Source: Selenomonadales bacterium OttesenSCG-928-I06 (GTDB lineage Bacteria > Bacillota > Negativicutes > Sporomusales > Sporomusaceae). From it: a stretch of 54,299 nucleotides of DNA. The stretch spans positions 1 to 54,299 of the forward strand of contig JAJDHX010000005.1 in the NCBI GenBank assembly GCA_030266395.1. Direction: 5' to 3'. The position numbers were made by a program, and so were the translations under genes. Shown one piece after another: positions 26,684-36,383 of the stretch. The stretch's first letter is position 1. The number at the start of each line of letters is the position of its first letter. Under the pieces are notes generated by a model that searched no databases, had not been told where the DNA came from, and saw nothing but the letters and a program-made list of their open reading frames with translations.

Positions 26684-26930
26684 TAAAACACCTCCATTGT
26701 TTGAGGAGATTAACCAAAATGTATTTTCTGTATTTTATCATAGTTTATTTCAGTAGTCATTAATTTAGAAAATAAAGTTGAAATTAAAATTTTGAAATTT
26801 AACATAGATTTATCATTTACATAATATTGTCTTTACACGTTCTGGATATAATGCAAAATAACGAGGAAGATAATTTCTCAAATATTTTCATGGAAAAATA
26901 GGAAAACATGAATTTTAGGAGGAAAGAACA

Positions 26931-28253
26931 ATGAAAAAAAGTGTAGCTTTGGCAATAGCAGCAGCAATATCTTTAAGTTCGGCAGGTACTGCACTGGCGA
27001 ATAATCCATTTAGTGATGTACCACAAGGGCACTGGGCTTATGATGCAATATCACAATTAGAAAGAGATGGTTTAGTTACTGGATATGGTGATGGTACATA
27101 CCGTGGTGATAGAGCAATGAGCCGTTATGAAATGGCTACTGTAGTTGCTCAGCTTGATGATGCAAATAGTGAAAACACCGAGATTGTTAATAAATTAAGA
27201 AGCGAGTTTGCTACAGAGCTTTATAATTTAGGTGTTAGGGTAGATAAATTAGAAAAAAATGCTTCTACTATTAAGTTTACCGGAGATGCTAGAATTAGGT
27301 ATCAATCAGGTGGTGGCTCATCTTCTTTAATGAGTTTTAAAGATGATAATACTGCAAGAAGAGGTAGTAGATTTCAAGAACGTGTTAGAATAAATATGAC
27401 AGCAGATGTAAATGAGAAAATTAAATTTTTAGGTAGAATTAAGTTTGAGAATACGAGTAACAGAAAAGATGCTAGTAAGACAGATAGTAGATCTTGGTCA
27501 CAAGATGTTTGGTTAGATAGAGCAGAACTTGTCTATAAAAGTGGCAGTTTTAATGCTCGAGTAGGTAGAATTTTACCCACTCTTGGTCAAGGAATTATTT
27601 GGAGTAACAGTAATCCAGGAGATGGAGCATTAATAGGATTTACTAATAAAAAAATTGATATATTTGGCGGTGTACTTGACTTCAGTCCAACTACAGGTTC
27701 TAGCCATGGTGACAGTACAAATAGTCAATCGAGCAGAAATGCTAGTGTAGCTCATTTAGGTGTTAAAGTAACTGATAAAATTGCTATTACTGCTGCCTAT
27801 TTAAATAGTCATAACAATACTACATATCCATTTGAGTTAATGGCTTTTGGTGCTAATGCAAAATTGGGTAGTAATTGGAAATTAGCAGGGGAATGGATAA
27901 AAAATAATGCAGACATATCATCAGGAGTAAAAAATAGTGACCAAGATACTGGTTATTGGTTAAGATTACAGTATAAAAATGCTGATATGAAGAAACCTGG
28001 AACATATCATATATATGCAGAATATATGAGCATGGGAGCTTATGCGGTTGATTCAAGTGCTCATCCTGATATTCTTGATATTGCACCTGGTAATGGAACA
28101 GGTAAAGATGGGGCAAAAGGATATGGTATAGGCATAACTTATGTTCCTGCTAAAAATATGAACTTGCAATTTGTCTTCCATGATCTTGAAACAAAAGATG
28201 GTAGTAAAGATTATAGAAACAGTTATCAATTTTTAACTAACTTTAAATTCTAG
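26931..28253 (+). CDS. OmpM-like outer membrane porin with N-terminal SLH domain (copy 2)
   Basis: The 440-residue paralogue of the gene at 22912 has the same architecture: signal peptide (cleaved after ALA near residue 23), SLH domain (FSDVPQGHWAYDAISQL, then GYGDGTYRGDRAMSRYEMATVV), coiled-coil linker and C-terminal barrel ending in KF. The SLH and linker parts are nearly the same in both copies, while barrel loop regions differ, as expected for porins exposed to different solutes or to phage. AGGAGG lies 9 bases before the ATG. TATAAT at about 26850 with a weak -35 suggests a separate promoter, so the two copies may be expressed under different conditions. Confidence 0.93.
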   Translation: MKKSVALAIAAAISLSSAGTALANNPFSDVPQGHWAYDAISQLERDGLVTGYGDGTYRGDRAMSRYEMATVVAQLDDANSENTEIVNKLRSEFATELYNLGVRVDKLEKNASTIKFTGDARIRYQSGGGSSSLMSFKDDNTARRGSRFQERVRINMTADVNEKIKFLGRIKFENTSNRKDASKTDSRSWSQDVWLDRAELVYKSGSFNARVGRILPTLGQGIIWSNSNPGDGALIGFTNKKIDIFGGVLDFSPTTGSSHGDSTNSQSSRNASVAHLGVKVTDKIAITAAYLNSHNNTTYPFELMAFGANAKLGSNWKLAGEWIKNNADISSGVKNSDQDTGYWLRLQYKNADMKKPGTYHIYAEYMSMGAYAVDSSAHPDILDIAPGNGTGKDGAKGYGIGITYVPAKNMNLQFVFHDLETKDGSKDYRNSYQFLTNFKF

Positions 28254-28266
28254 GAAACAGATATAA

Positions 28267-28300
28267 AAAAACGGTATAGATTATTCTATACCGTTTTTTT
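28267..28300. terminator. Bidirectional terminator between porin copy 2 and uvrA
   Basis: AAAAACGGTATAGA (28267-28280) pairs with TCTATACCGTTTTT (28285-28298). The A and T tracts on the two sides allow use by both convergent genes. Confidence 0.9.
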
Positions 28301-28302
28301 TA

Positions 28303-31200
28303 TTAATGTTTTCTTTCTAAAATAGGTTTTAGAAATTGTCCTGTATATGATTTTTTCGTTTCAGCTACATCTTCTGGAGTTCCAGCTGCTATTACTTTGC
28401 CGCCTTTATCTCCACCTTCTGGACCAAGGTCTATAACGTAATCAGCACATTTAATTACATCCAGATTATGTTCAATCACTATAACAGTGTCGCCGCCTTC
28501 AACAAGTTGGTCAAGCACTTGTAAAAGCTTGTGGATATCTGCTGTATGAAGACCTGTAGTTGGTTCGTCAAGAATATATAAGGTTTTCCCTGTACTTCTT
28601 TTAGAAAGCTCTGTCGCAAGTTTAACTCTTTGAGCTTCGCCGCCTGACAAAGTAGTAGCAGGTTGTCCGAGTTTGATATATCCAAGCCCAACTTCTTCTA
28701 AAGTTTCAAGTTTGCGACTGATTTTAGGAACATTTTTAAAGAATACAACTGCTTCACTAACTATCATATCAAGAATTTGAGCAATGCTTTTGCCTTTGTA
28801 GCGAACTTCTAAAGTTTCTCTATTATATCTGGCTCCTTTACAAACTTCGCAAGGTACATATACATCAGGTAAGAAATGCATCTCAATCTTGATTATGCCG
28901 TCACCTTTACAAGCTTCACAACGGCCACCTTTAACATTAAAGCTAAATCGACCAGGTTTGTAACCTCTCATTTTGCTTTCAGGAGTAATGCTGAAAAGTT
29001 CTCTGATATGATCAAAAACTCCAGTATATGTTGCTGGATTGGAACGAGGTGTTCTGCCTATTGGTGATTGGTCTACTTCTATAATTTTATCAATATGTTC
29101 TATTCCTAAAATTTCTTCATAGTTTTTATAATGTGTTTTATTTCTGTTAATGAGATTTTTAACACCTTTAGATAAAACTTCATTAACTAAAGTGCTTTTT
29201 CCTGAACCTGAAACTCCTGTGACAACTGTAAAAACTCCAAGAGGAAATTTGATATTTAAGTTGTTTAAATTATTTTCAGAAGCTTTTTTTATATCAATCC
29301 ATTTGCCGTTAGGAGGTCTTCTTTTTATGGGAACAGGAATAAATTTTTTGCCACTTAGATAATTGCCTGTTACAGATTCAGGGCAGTTTTTTATCGATTC
29401 TATATTGCCTTGAGCTATAATTGTACCACCATGAGCACCTGCTCCTGGTCCAATATCAATTATTTCGTCTGCGGCATACATTGTATCTTCGTCATGTTCT
29501 ACAACCAAAAGAGTATTACCTAAGTCTCTCATGCCTTTTAGGGTATTTAAAAGTTTGTAATTATCTCTTTGATGTAGTCCTATACTGGGTTCATCTAAGA
29601 TATATAACACGCCGACAAGACCAGACCCTATTTGAGTAGCAAGTCTTATCCTTTGGGCTTCGCCACCAGAAAGTGTACCGGCAGACCTGGCTAATGTGAG
29701 ATAATCTAATCCTACATTTAGCAGAAATCCTAATCTTTCATTAATTTCTTTTAAAACTTGAGCTGCAATTTTCTTTTCTCTTTCTGTAAAATCCAGATTT
29801 GAGAAAAATTTGATACATTCAGCTACAGTAAATCTAGTTACTTCATTAATATTTTTATCGCCAATTTTTACTGATAAAGCAGCTTCATTTAGACGTGCAC
29901 CTTTGCAAGTAGGACACACTCTAAAAGTCATATATTTTTCCATATCTTCTCTGGCTTTATCAGTGAAAGCTTCTTTATAACGTCTGTTTATGAGCGGGAG
30001 TACTCCTTCAAAAGGTCTGGTATGTTTTCTTACTTCTCCCATCATATTTTCGTAATAAAAAGAAAATGTTTTACCTTCTTTAGCGCCATATAAAACTATG
30101 TTCCGAACTTTTTCTGGTAAGGTGCTAAATACTGTATCTAAAGTAAAACCATAGTGATCAAGTACTGCCTCTAGTTGGCACATGAAATAAGACTTAATAT
30201 TTTTACTAAATGGTGTAATTACGCCATCTGAGAAACTTTTATCCGGGTCTGGGATAATTAAATATGGATCAAACTCTAAATTGTTACCGAGTCCGGTGCA
30301 ATCAGGGCAAGCTCCATAAGGATTATTAAAAGAAAACATCCTTGGTGCTAGTTCTGGCAAACTGATTGTGCAGTCAGGACAGGCGAAATTTTGACTAAAA
30401 AGTAATTCTTGTGATTTAGTAGCAGAGTCATCTCTGGGTACTGTTATAACAGAGACTAGTCCGGACCCTAATTTTAAAGCAGTTTCAAGCGAATCTGCCA
30501 AACGAGTTGTATAATTTTCTTTTATAACAATCCTGTCTACAACAACTTCAATTGTATGTTTTTTGTTTTTCTCTAAAGTTATTTGACCGTCAAGGTATTC
30601 TGAGACATCTCTAATGTCACCATCTACTCGAACTCTCACATAACCATTTTTTCTAATATCTTCAAAGACTTTTTGATGAATTCCTTTTTTCCCTCTGACA
30701 AGAGGTGCTAAAATCATAAGTCTTGTATCTAATCCTAAATCTCCTATGTTATCAACCATTTGTTCTATTGTTTGCTGACTGATAGGTTTGCCGCATTTGG
30801 GGCAAAATGGTTTGCCAACTCTGGCAAATAAGAGTCTTAAGTAATCGTAAATTTCAGTAACAGTGCCAACAGTAGAACGAGGATTTCTGCTTGTAGTCTT
30901 TTGATCTATTGAGATAGCAGGTGATAATCCTTCTATATAATCAACATCAGGCTTGTCCATCTGACCTAAAAACTGTCTGGCATATGCTGATAATGATTCA
31001 ACATATCTTCTTTGGCCTTCAGCATAAATGGTATCAAAAGCCAGGGATGATTTTCCTGAGCCGCTTAAGCCTGTGATGACTACTAATTTATTTCGTGGAA
31101 TTGTTAGATTGATATTTTTTAAGTTATGCTCTCGAGCGCCTTTAATAACTATGTTTTCTAAGTAATTTCTGTTTTCTTTCACTTTTATATTGCAAAACAC
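28303..31200 (-). CDS. uvrA: Excinuclease ABC subunit A
   Basis: UvrA is the ATP-dependent damage-recognition subunit of nucleotide excision repair. It has two ABC ATPase modules with Walker A motifs [16 protein letters not shown] and [16 protein letters not shown], signature motifs [13 protein letters not shown] and [13 protein letters not shown], and zinc-type cysteine pairs (CPDC...CPDC, CEAC...CEVC). The frame opens at GTG 31200 giving 965 residues, about 15-20 more than usual, and no convincing ribosome site decides the start; a start near the [13 protein letters not shown] segment is also possible. uvrB is not adjacent, unlike the common uvrBA order. Confidence 0.95.
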   Translation of the reverse strand: MFCNIKVKENRNYLENIVIKGAREHNLKNINLTIPRNKLVVITGLSGSGKSSLAFDTIYAEGQRRYVESLSAYARQFLGQMDKPDVDYIEGLSPAISIDQKTTSRNPRSTVGTVTEIYDYLRLLFARVGKPFCPKCGKPISQQTIEQMVDNIGDLGLDTRLMILAPLVRGKKGIHQKVFEDIRKNGYVRVRVDGDIRDVSEYLDGQITLEKNKKHTIEVVVDRIVIKENYTTRLADSLETALKLGSGLVSVITVPRDDSATKSQELLFSQNFACPDCTISLPELAPRMFSFNNPYGACPDCTGLGNNLEFDPYLIIPDPDKSFSDGVITPFSKNIKSYFMCQLEAVLDHYGFTLDTVFSTLPEKVRNIVLYGAKEGKTFSFYYENMMGEVRKHTRPFEGVLPLINRRYKEAFTDKAREDMEKYMTFRVCPTCKGARLNEAALSVKIGDKNINEVTRFTVAECIKFFSNLDFTEREKKIAAQVLKEINERLGFLLNVGLDYLTLARSAGTLSGGEAQRIRLATQIGSGLVGVLYILDEPSIGLHQRDNYKLLNTLKGMRDLGNTLLVVEHDEDTMYAADEIIDIGPGAGAHGGTIIAQGNIESIKNCPESVTGNYLSGKKFIPVPIKRRPPNGKWIDIKKASENNLNNLNIKFPLGVFTVVTGVSGSGKSTLVNEVLSKGVKNLINRNKTHYKNYEEILGIEHIDKIIEVDQSPIGRTPRSNPATYTGVFDHIRELFSITPESKMRGYKPGRFSFNVKGGRCEACKGDGIIKIEMHFLPDVYVPCEVCKGARYNRETLEVRYKGKSIAQILDMIVSEAVVFFKNVPKISRKLETLEEVGLGYIKLGQPATTLSGGEAQRVKLATELSKRSTGKTLYILDEPTTGLHTADIHKLLQVLDQLVEGGDTVIVIEHNLDVIKCADYVIDLGPEGGDKGGKVIAAGTPEDVAETKKSYTGQFLKPILERKH

Positions 31201-31697
31201 CTTTTGGTGAAAAGCTTTTCTCCTTTCCTGGGCAGGTATAAATCTATGGCTTAATTTTGAATTTATATAATCAATCTTATGTATAAAAACATAAATAGTA
31301 ATTGTTATTTATAAATAATTTATAGCCTATATAATATTTTATCACAAAATGATATTTATAGATAGATTTTACTAAATTTACTTATAAACATAAGAATATT
31401 AAAGGTTTTCTTGATTTACTTGACGCATTTCCTTTATCATGCTAAAATAAATTTGGTCGCCAAGATTAGCTAAAATTTTTAGGGAAAATATTAAGCTTAG
31501 TTGGTGTAAGTTTCAGTAACTTTTTCAATTTTGAAACTATATAATATACATAATCAAGATTTATACGAAAAAGAAGTGAAACCAGGCTTAGAAATTTTTA
31601 ATACTTAGCTTAAGTTTTACTTTGTTTTTTTGAGTTATTGATAATTTTTAAAATAGTTGATAGTCAAAAAGACATTAATTATGGGGGGTTATGGTTT
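31201..31697. other. Intergenic region between divergent uvrA and CofE-like genes
   Basis: About 500 bases, very AT-rich, with no open frame worth calling. A TATAAT lies at 31540-31545 without a good -35. GCTTAG occurs several times near 31490-31615, and AGTTTCA/TGAAACT forms a loose inverted repeat near 31509-31538. I see no recognised riboswitch. Confidence 0.4.
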
Positions 31698-32876
31698 ATG
31701 CGCACAGTAGGCACCGTGGTAAGAGGTATCAGAGCGCCAATTATAAAACAAGGTGATGATTTAGTAGAAATTGCTGCTCAAACCTTAATAAATTCAGCTA
31801 AACAAGAAGGCTATACGTTTAATGATAAAGACGTAGTTGGCGTTACTGAAGCTGTAGTTGCACGTGCTGAAGGTAATTATGCAACTTTAGACCAAATAGC
31901 AGCAGATGTAAAAGATAAATTTCCTGGAGGAGAAATAGGTTTAGTTTTTCCTATTTTAAGTAGAAATCGTTTTTCTATGCTTCTAAAAGGTATAGCTCAA
32001 GGAGTTTCTAAGATTGTTGTTCAATTAAGCTATCCATCTGACGAAGTGGGAAATCCTTTAATAAGTTTAGAAAAGCTTGATGAAGCAGGTGTGTGCCCTC
32101 ATAAAGATGTATTTACAGAAGTTGAGTTCAGAAAACTTTTTGGTGAAGTAACTCATCCTTTTACTGGTGTTGATTATATTAATTTTTACAAAGAAATAAC
32201 AGGTGGCAAAGCTGAAATTATTTTAGCTAATGATCCTTGTGAAATATTAAAATATACTAAAAATGTTATAAATGCAGATATTCATACAAGAAAACGCACT
32301 AAAGCTTTATTGCAAAAAGCCGGAGCAGAAAAAGTTTGCAGTATTGATGATTTATTAACTAAATCTGTTAATGGCAGTGGTTTTCATGCAGAGTTTGGTT
32401 TATTAGGTTCAAATCTTGCTACAGATGATTCTGTCAAGCTATTTCCAAGAACAGGTCAGGATTTTGTTAATAAACTTGCTGCTCGTTTAAATGAACTTAC
32501 TGGTAAAAATATAGAAGTTTTTGTTTATGGTGATGGTGCCTTTAAAGATCCTGTAGGTGGTATATGGGAGCTTGCAGACCCTGTTGTTTCTCCTGGTTAT
32601 ACCAAAGGCCTTGATGGACTTCCTAATGAGCTTAAATTAAAATATTTAGCTGATAATATGTTTGGCAACCTAGAAGGTAAAGAGATGGAGGATGCTATTA
32701 AACAAACTATTAAAGAGAAAGATAATAATTTGGTTAATAATATGTCTTCAGAAGGTACTACTCCTAGACGTCTGACAGATCTGCTTGGCAGTTTGTGTGA
32801 CCTTACGAGTGGCAGCGGAGATAAAGGAACTCCAATCATCTTAATTCAAGGTTATTTTGATAATTACGCTAGCTAA
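31698..32876 (+). CDS. CofE-like protein (F420-0:L-glutamate ligase family)
   Basis: The 392-residue protein carries the CofE-type fold: VVRGIRAPIIKQGDDL at the N-terminus, VVGVTEAVVARAEGNY, and VFVYGDGAFKDPVGGIWELADPVVSP. In F420-making microbes this family adds glutamate to F420-0. No other F420 gene is in the window and Negativicutes are not known F420 makers, so the actual substrate is probably another amide-ligation target. I chose ATG 31698 because six G (31683-31688) lie 9 bases upstream; an upstream in-frame start at 31638 has none. Monocistronic, with a strong terminator. Confidence 0.8.
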   Translation: MRTVGTVVRGIRAPIIKQGDDLVEIAAQTLINSAKQEGYTFNDKDVVGVTEAVVARAEGNYATLDQIAADVKDKFPGGEIGLVFPILSRNRFSMLLKGIAQGVSKIVVQLSYPSDEVGNPLISLEKLDEAGVCPHKDVFTEVEFRKLFGEVTHPFTGVDYINFYKEITGGKAEIILANDPCEILKYTKNVINADIHTRKRTKALLQKAGAEKVCSIDDLLTKSVNGSGFHAEFGLLGSNLATDDSVKLFPRTGQDFVNKLAARLNELTGKNIEVFVYGDGAFKDPVGGIWELADPVVSPGYTKGLDGLPNELKLKYLADNMFGNLEGKEMEDAIKQTIKEKDNNLVNNMSSEGTTPRRLTDLLGSLCDLTSGSGDKGTPIILIQGYFDNYAS

Positions 32877-32891
32877 TAATCTAAAAAATAT

Positions 32892-32931
32892 AAACCTTGG
32901 TGTTACTAAAAATGTAATACCAAGGTTTTTG
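32892..32931 (+). terminator. Terminator of the CofE-like gene
   Basis: AAACCTTGGTGTTAC (32892-32906) pairs with GTAATACCAAGGTTT (32914-32928), followed by T. Confidence 0.9.
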
Positions 32932-32993
32932 TTATTTTTAAGCGAATTATGGTAAAATATAAATGTTATTTTAGATGAGAGAGGCAAAGCAAT

Positions 32994-34151
32994 ATGATTA
33001 CTGCAATAATAACTGCCGCAGGTAGTGGCAAACGTATGAAAATGGATGTAAATAAAGTGCTTATATCGTTTAATGGCAAGCCAATTTTGGCTTATACAAT
33101 AGAAGCTTTTATTAAGTCGAAAGAAATAGATGAACTGATAATAACAACAGTTAAAGGTGAAGAAAGACAAATAGAAGAAATAGTTCAAGCCTTAAACATA
33201 GAGATTCCTTATAAAATAATTCAAGGCGGTAAGGAAAGACAGGATTCTATTTTTAATGCTTTAAAAGCTATTTCAATAGATTCTAAGATAGTATTAGTTC
33301 ATGATGCGGCAAGACCTAATATAAGACCAGAAATAATTTCTAAAGCTATAAAAGAAGCAAAAGAAAATAAAGCGGCTATAGTTGCTGTAAAAGTTAAAGA
33401 TACAATAAAAGAAGAAAAGGATTCCGTAGTTGCCAGTACTTTGGATAGAAACAAAATTTGGACAGTACAAACGCCACAAGCATTTGAGGTGAAATTACTT
33501 AAAGAAGCTTATTTAAAGGCAAAGGAAGATGATTTTTTAGGGACAGATGATTCTTCTTTGGTAGAAAAATTAGGTGTGGCTGTTAAGATTGTAGAAGGCG
33601 ATTATTCAAATATAAAAATAACGACAAAAGAAGATTTAGAATTATTGAGGTTGTTTATGAAGAGTAATGATAATATCAAATATCCAAGAGTAGGTATAGG
33701 TTATGATGTGCATCAATTAGTTGAAGGTAGAAAGCTGATTATAGGTGGGGTAGAAATTCCTCATATTAAGGGTCTTTTAGGACATTCTGATGCTGATGTT
33801 TTGTTGCATGCAATAAAAGATGCTCTGCTTGGTGCTGCTGCTTTAGGTGATATAGGCAGACATTTTCCGGATAGTGACAGCAGGTATGAAGGTGCTTCTA
33901 GTTTAGAACTTTTACGAGAAGTGGGAAGAATATTAGCACAAAAAGATTTTCAAGTAAATAATATAGACGCAACAATTGTTGCTCAAAAACCTAAGCTGGC
34001 ACCTTATATAGAAACTATGAATAAAAATATTGCAGATGCCTTAAATATTGAAATATCTCAAGTTAATGTTAAAGCCACTACTACTGAAAAATTAGGTTTT
34101 GCAGGAACAGAGCAGGGTATGGCAGCATATGCTACAGTATCAATTATATAA
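32994..34151 (+). CDS. ispDF: Bifunctional IspD/IspF isoprenoid enzyme
   Basis: This 385-residue fusion carries two steps of the MEP pathway. Residues 1 to about 222 are the IspD cytidylyltransferase ([16 protein letters not shown] nucleotide loop, [11 protein letters not shown]). Residues about 227-385 are IspF, 2-C-methyl-D-erythritol 2,4-cyclodiphosphate synthase ([11 protein letters not shown] with the metal ligands, [12 protein letters not shown], and [19 protein letters not shown] near the end). IspE, which acts between them, is elsewhere. A likely promoter is TTGTTA (32929) with an 18-bp spacer to TAAAAT (32953), overlapping the previous terminator tail. GAGAGG lies before the ATG. Confidence 0.95.
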   Translation: MITAIITAAGSGKRMKMDVNKVLISFNGKPILAYTIEAFIKSKEIDELIITTVKGEERQIEEIVQALNIEIPYKIIQGGKERQDSIFNALKAISIDSKIVLVHDAARPNIRPEIISKAIKEAKENKAAIVAVKVKDTIKEEKDSVVASTLDRNKIWTVQTPQAFEVKLLKEAYLKAKEDDFLGTDDSSLVEKLGVAVKIVEGDYSNIKITTKEDLELLRLFMKSNDNIKYPRVGIGYDVHQLVEGRKLIIGGVEIPHIKGLLGHSDADVLLHAIKDALLGAAALGDIGRHFPDSDSRYEGASSLELLREVGRILAQKDFQVNNIDATIVAQKPKLAPYIETMNKNIADALNIEISQVNVKATTTEKLGFAGTEQGMAAYATVSII

Positions 34152-34182
34152 AGAAAAGTTATTCAAAAAAATGAGGGTTAGA

Positions 34183-34214
34183 GAGTTGCTTTTATGCATA
34201 AAAGCAACTCTTTT
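34183..34214 (+). terminator. ispDF terminator
   Basis: GAGTTGCTTTTAT (34183-34195) and ATAAAAGCAACTC (34198-34210) form a near-perfect palindrome, followed by a short T tract. Confidence 0.7.
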
Positions 34215-34238
34215 GCATATATTAATGGTAACTTAAAT

Positions 34239-34319
34239 ATATACTAATTCTTAATTAAAAATGTGATAAATAAATTTTAGCCAAATTTATGTCGCGGTTT
34301 TAATTGAGGATTAGTATAT
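34239..34319. repeat. 22-bp inverted repeat with nested hairpin
   Basis: The left arm 34239-34260 and right arm 34298-34319 are complementary over 22 positions, with two G-U pairs. The 37-base loop contains an inner 8-bp hairpin (ATAAATTT and AAATTTAT around TAGCC). A 19-of-22 copy of the right arm lies at 39481-39502, between pheS and pheT. It ends 23 bases before the ribosome site of the next small gene. Confidence 0.65.
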
Positions 34320-34357
34320 GAATAAATATTTAAATTTTTGAGAAGGAGGCGTTAAGT

Positions 34358-34645
34358 GTGCTAAACTTAAGTAAAAAACATCTTTTATTAATTGTTTTTA
34401 TTAATTTGTGTGTTCTTTTTATCTTTCCAAGTATAGCCGTAGCCGACTTTTCTTTTAAAATTAATTTTATAAGTGAAAATGATGGTTGGCTGACAAGTGA
34501 AATTTGGTATGATAATGAACTTTTTTGGCGGGGAACAATTTTGCCTGATGGTGTAAAACCTGTCTTTGGCGGCTTTAAAGATTCCAAGACAACTTTTTTT
34601 ATACCTGATATAGTAAACGGCATGTTTGTGATAAAGGTAGAATAA
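34358..34645 (+). CDS. Small secreted protein of unknown function
   Basis: The 95-residue protein starts at GTG 34358, with a strong AAGGAGG 8 bases upstream. A hydrophobic signal sequence covers residues 1 to about 29, with likely cleavage after SIAVA. The mature part of about 66 residues is rich in aromatic residues (WLTSEIWYDNELFWRG, FFIPDIVNGMFVIKVE) and contains no cysteine. I recognise no family. The own ribosome site, the structured leader and a dedicated terminator support a real gene. Likely location is the periplasm or outer surface. Confidence 0.7.
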   Translation: MLNLSKKHLLLIVFINLCVLFIFPSIAVADFSFKINFISENDGWLTSEIWYDNELFWRGTILPDGVKPVFGGFKDSKTTFFIPDIVNGMFVIKVE

Positions 34646-34660
34646 TCAAAAACATATAAG

Positions 34661-34697
34661 AAAACCCCTTGAAATTTATATTTCAAGGGGTTTTATA
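34661..34697. terminator. Bidirectional terminator between the small secreted protein gene and cstA
   Basis: AAAACCCCTTGAAA (34661-34674) pairs perfectly with TTTCAAGGGGTTTT (34681-34694). Confidence 0.85.
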
Positions 34698-34705
34698 ATT
34701 ATTAT

Positions 34706-36313
34706 TTAATCTTTTTCAGTAAACACCTTATATCCTTCGGCGGCAAGAGCCAAAGACAATATAAATAAAATTACAGAAAGACCTGTTACCATGAGATTAG
34801 TTGTAAAGTTGTAGTAAATTAACTGGATAAGGGCTGTGAGAGTAACTAAAAACATAAATACCATTGGTATGATTGCCATTGAATATTTTAGTTTAGCTCG
34901 TTTTAGCCAAACACAAACAGCTAGAAGTGAAAGAGCTGCCAGAAGCTGGTTTGCTGTGCCGAAGATTGGCCATATTGTGATATAGCTACCTATTGACATA
35001 TAACCGCTAATTAAAAGAGTAATTAATGTGGCTATATATGGATTGGCCAGAATAGATTTTTTGGTTTCACCTGTTTTTTTATTTGTTCTAGTGAATAGCT
35101 CTTGAAAGATAAATCTAGCAAGTCTTGTTGCTGTATCCAGAGTTGTCATTGCAAATGCTGAAATAGTAAGGGCAATGAATCCTTTGGAAGCTTCAAAAGG
35201 AAGACCAAATGAAGTCATAAAAGTTCCTATCCCGTTTGCAAAAAGGTTAACAGGACCCTCGCTTTTAAGCATTTCCAGTAGTTTTTCTCCGCCTATATAG
35301 CCGACAGCAATTATTGCTATGACTGCCAGCAAGCCTTCTATTACCATACTGCCATAACCGATTAATTTGGCATCTTTTTCGTTTGCTAGTTGTTTGGAAC
35401 TGGTACCTGAAGCTACTAGTGAATGAAAGCCGGAAATTGCACCACAAGCTACTGTTACAAATAGCATTGGAAATAGGAAATTGCCTTTGCCTAGATCAAA
35501 TGTTGTGAAAGCAGCCAGATTCATTTCAGGCCTATACCACAAAACACCTGCAAAAGAGAATATTATCATAGCATAAAGCAGAAATGAGTTTAGATAGTCT
35601 CTGGGTTGAAGCAGTATCCAGACAGGTGCTATTGAAGCTATAAATATATATCCCATCAAAAACAAAATCCAAGAATTTTTATCTAGTTGAATAGGAAATA
35701 AACTTCCTAAATACATACATAAAATGAGGGATGCTAACCCCACTATTGTGGAGATTCCCAAAGGCAGGGAGCTTCTGTATACTCCAAATCCAAAGAGGAT
35801 AGCAAGTAAGATAAATAAAAGTGAAGAAGTAGCTGCTGCTGGTGTTGCTACAAATGTAGCAGCAACAATGTTAGCAAATGCTGCTATAACTACAATTAAA
35901 GTAAGCCAGGCAAATATAGAAAACAGAAATTTACCGCGACTGCCGATTGTTGAAGAAATTATTTCACCTATAGTTTTTCCTTTGCTTCTAATTGAAGCTA
36001 CTATTGAACCAAAGTCTTGTACTCCGCCAAAAAATATTGTGCCAACCAAAATCCAAAGTACAACAGGTACCCAGCCAAATAAGGCAGCTGTTATTGGTCC
36101 TATGATTGGTCCTGCTCCTGCTATTGAAGAAAAATGATGACCTAAGAGAACCATTCGATTTGCAGGGACATAATCTACCCCGTCGCGTTCAGAATGAGCA
36201 GGGGTTTCTCTTGAGGGATCAATATTCCACTTTTTTGCTAACCATGAGCCATATGTAACATAGGCAATAAAGAAAATAGCAGTACATACAAGTAATAACG
36301 AAGTTCCGCTCAT
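34706..36313 (-). CDS. cstA: Carbon starvation protein A family transporter
   Basis: The 535-residue membrane protein has about 15 segments and CstA motifs VPANRMVLLGHHFSSIAGAGPIIGP near residue 48 and FHSLVASGTSSKQL in the middle. CstA/BtsT proteins import pyruvate or peptides. E. coli CstA is about 700 residues, so this is the shorter form common in Firmicutes. AAAGGAG lies before the ATG. No BtsS/LytT-type two-component genes are adjacent. It could supply peptides or pyruvate in an amino-acid-fermenting organism. Confidence 0.92.
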   Translation of the reverse strand: MSGTSLLLVCTAIFFIAYVTYGSWLAKKWNIDPSRETPAHSERDGVDYVPANRMVLLGHHFSSIAGAGPIIGPITAALFGWVPVVLWILVGTIFFGGVQDFGSIVASIRSKGKTIGEIISSTIGSRGKFLFSIFAWLTLIVVIAAFANIVAATFVATPAAATSSLLFILLAILFGFGVYRSSLPLGISTIVGLASLILCMYLGSLFPIQLDKNSWILFLMGYIFIASIAPVWILLQPRDYLNSFLLYAMIIFSFAGVLWYRPEMNLAAFTTFDLGKGNFLFPMLFVTVACGAISGFHSLVASGTSSKQLANEKDAKLIGYGSMVIEGLLAVIAIIAVGYIGGEKLLEMLKSEGPVNLFANGIGTFMTSFGLPFEASKGFIALTISAFAMTTLDTATRLARFIFQELFTRTNKKTGETKKSILANPYIATLITLLISGYMSIGSYITIWPIFGTANQLLAALSLLAVCVWLKRAKLKYSMAIIPMVFMFLVTLTALIQLIYYNFTTNLMVTGLSVILFILSLALAAEGYKVFTEKD

Positions 36314-36345
36314 AAAAAGACTCCTTTGAAAAAATTGCTATAAAA

Positions 36346-36375
36346 AGTATAGAACTTATTTAAAAGTAATGTCAA
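36346..36375 (-). promoter_or_regulatory. cstA promoter
   Basis: On the minus strand TTGACA (36370-36375) and TATACT (36346-36351) are 18 bp apart, about 33 bases upstream of the cstA ATG. Confidence 0.7.
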
Positions 36376-36383
36376 GCGTTTTG

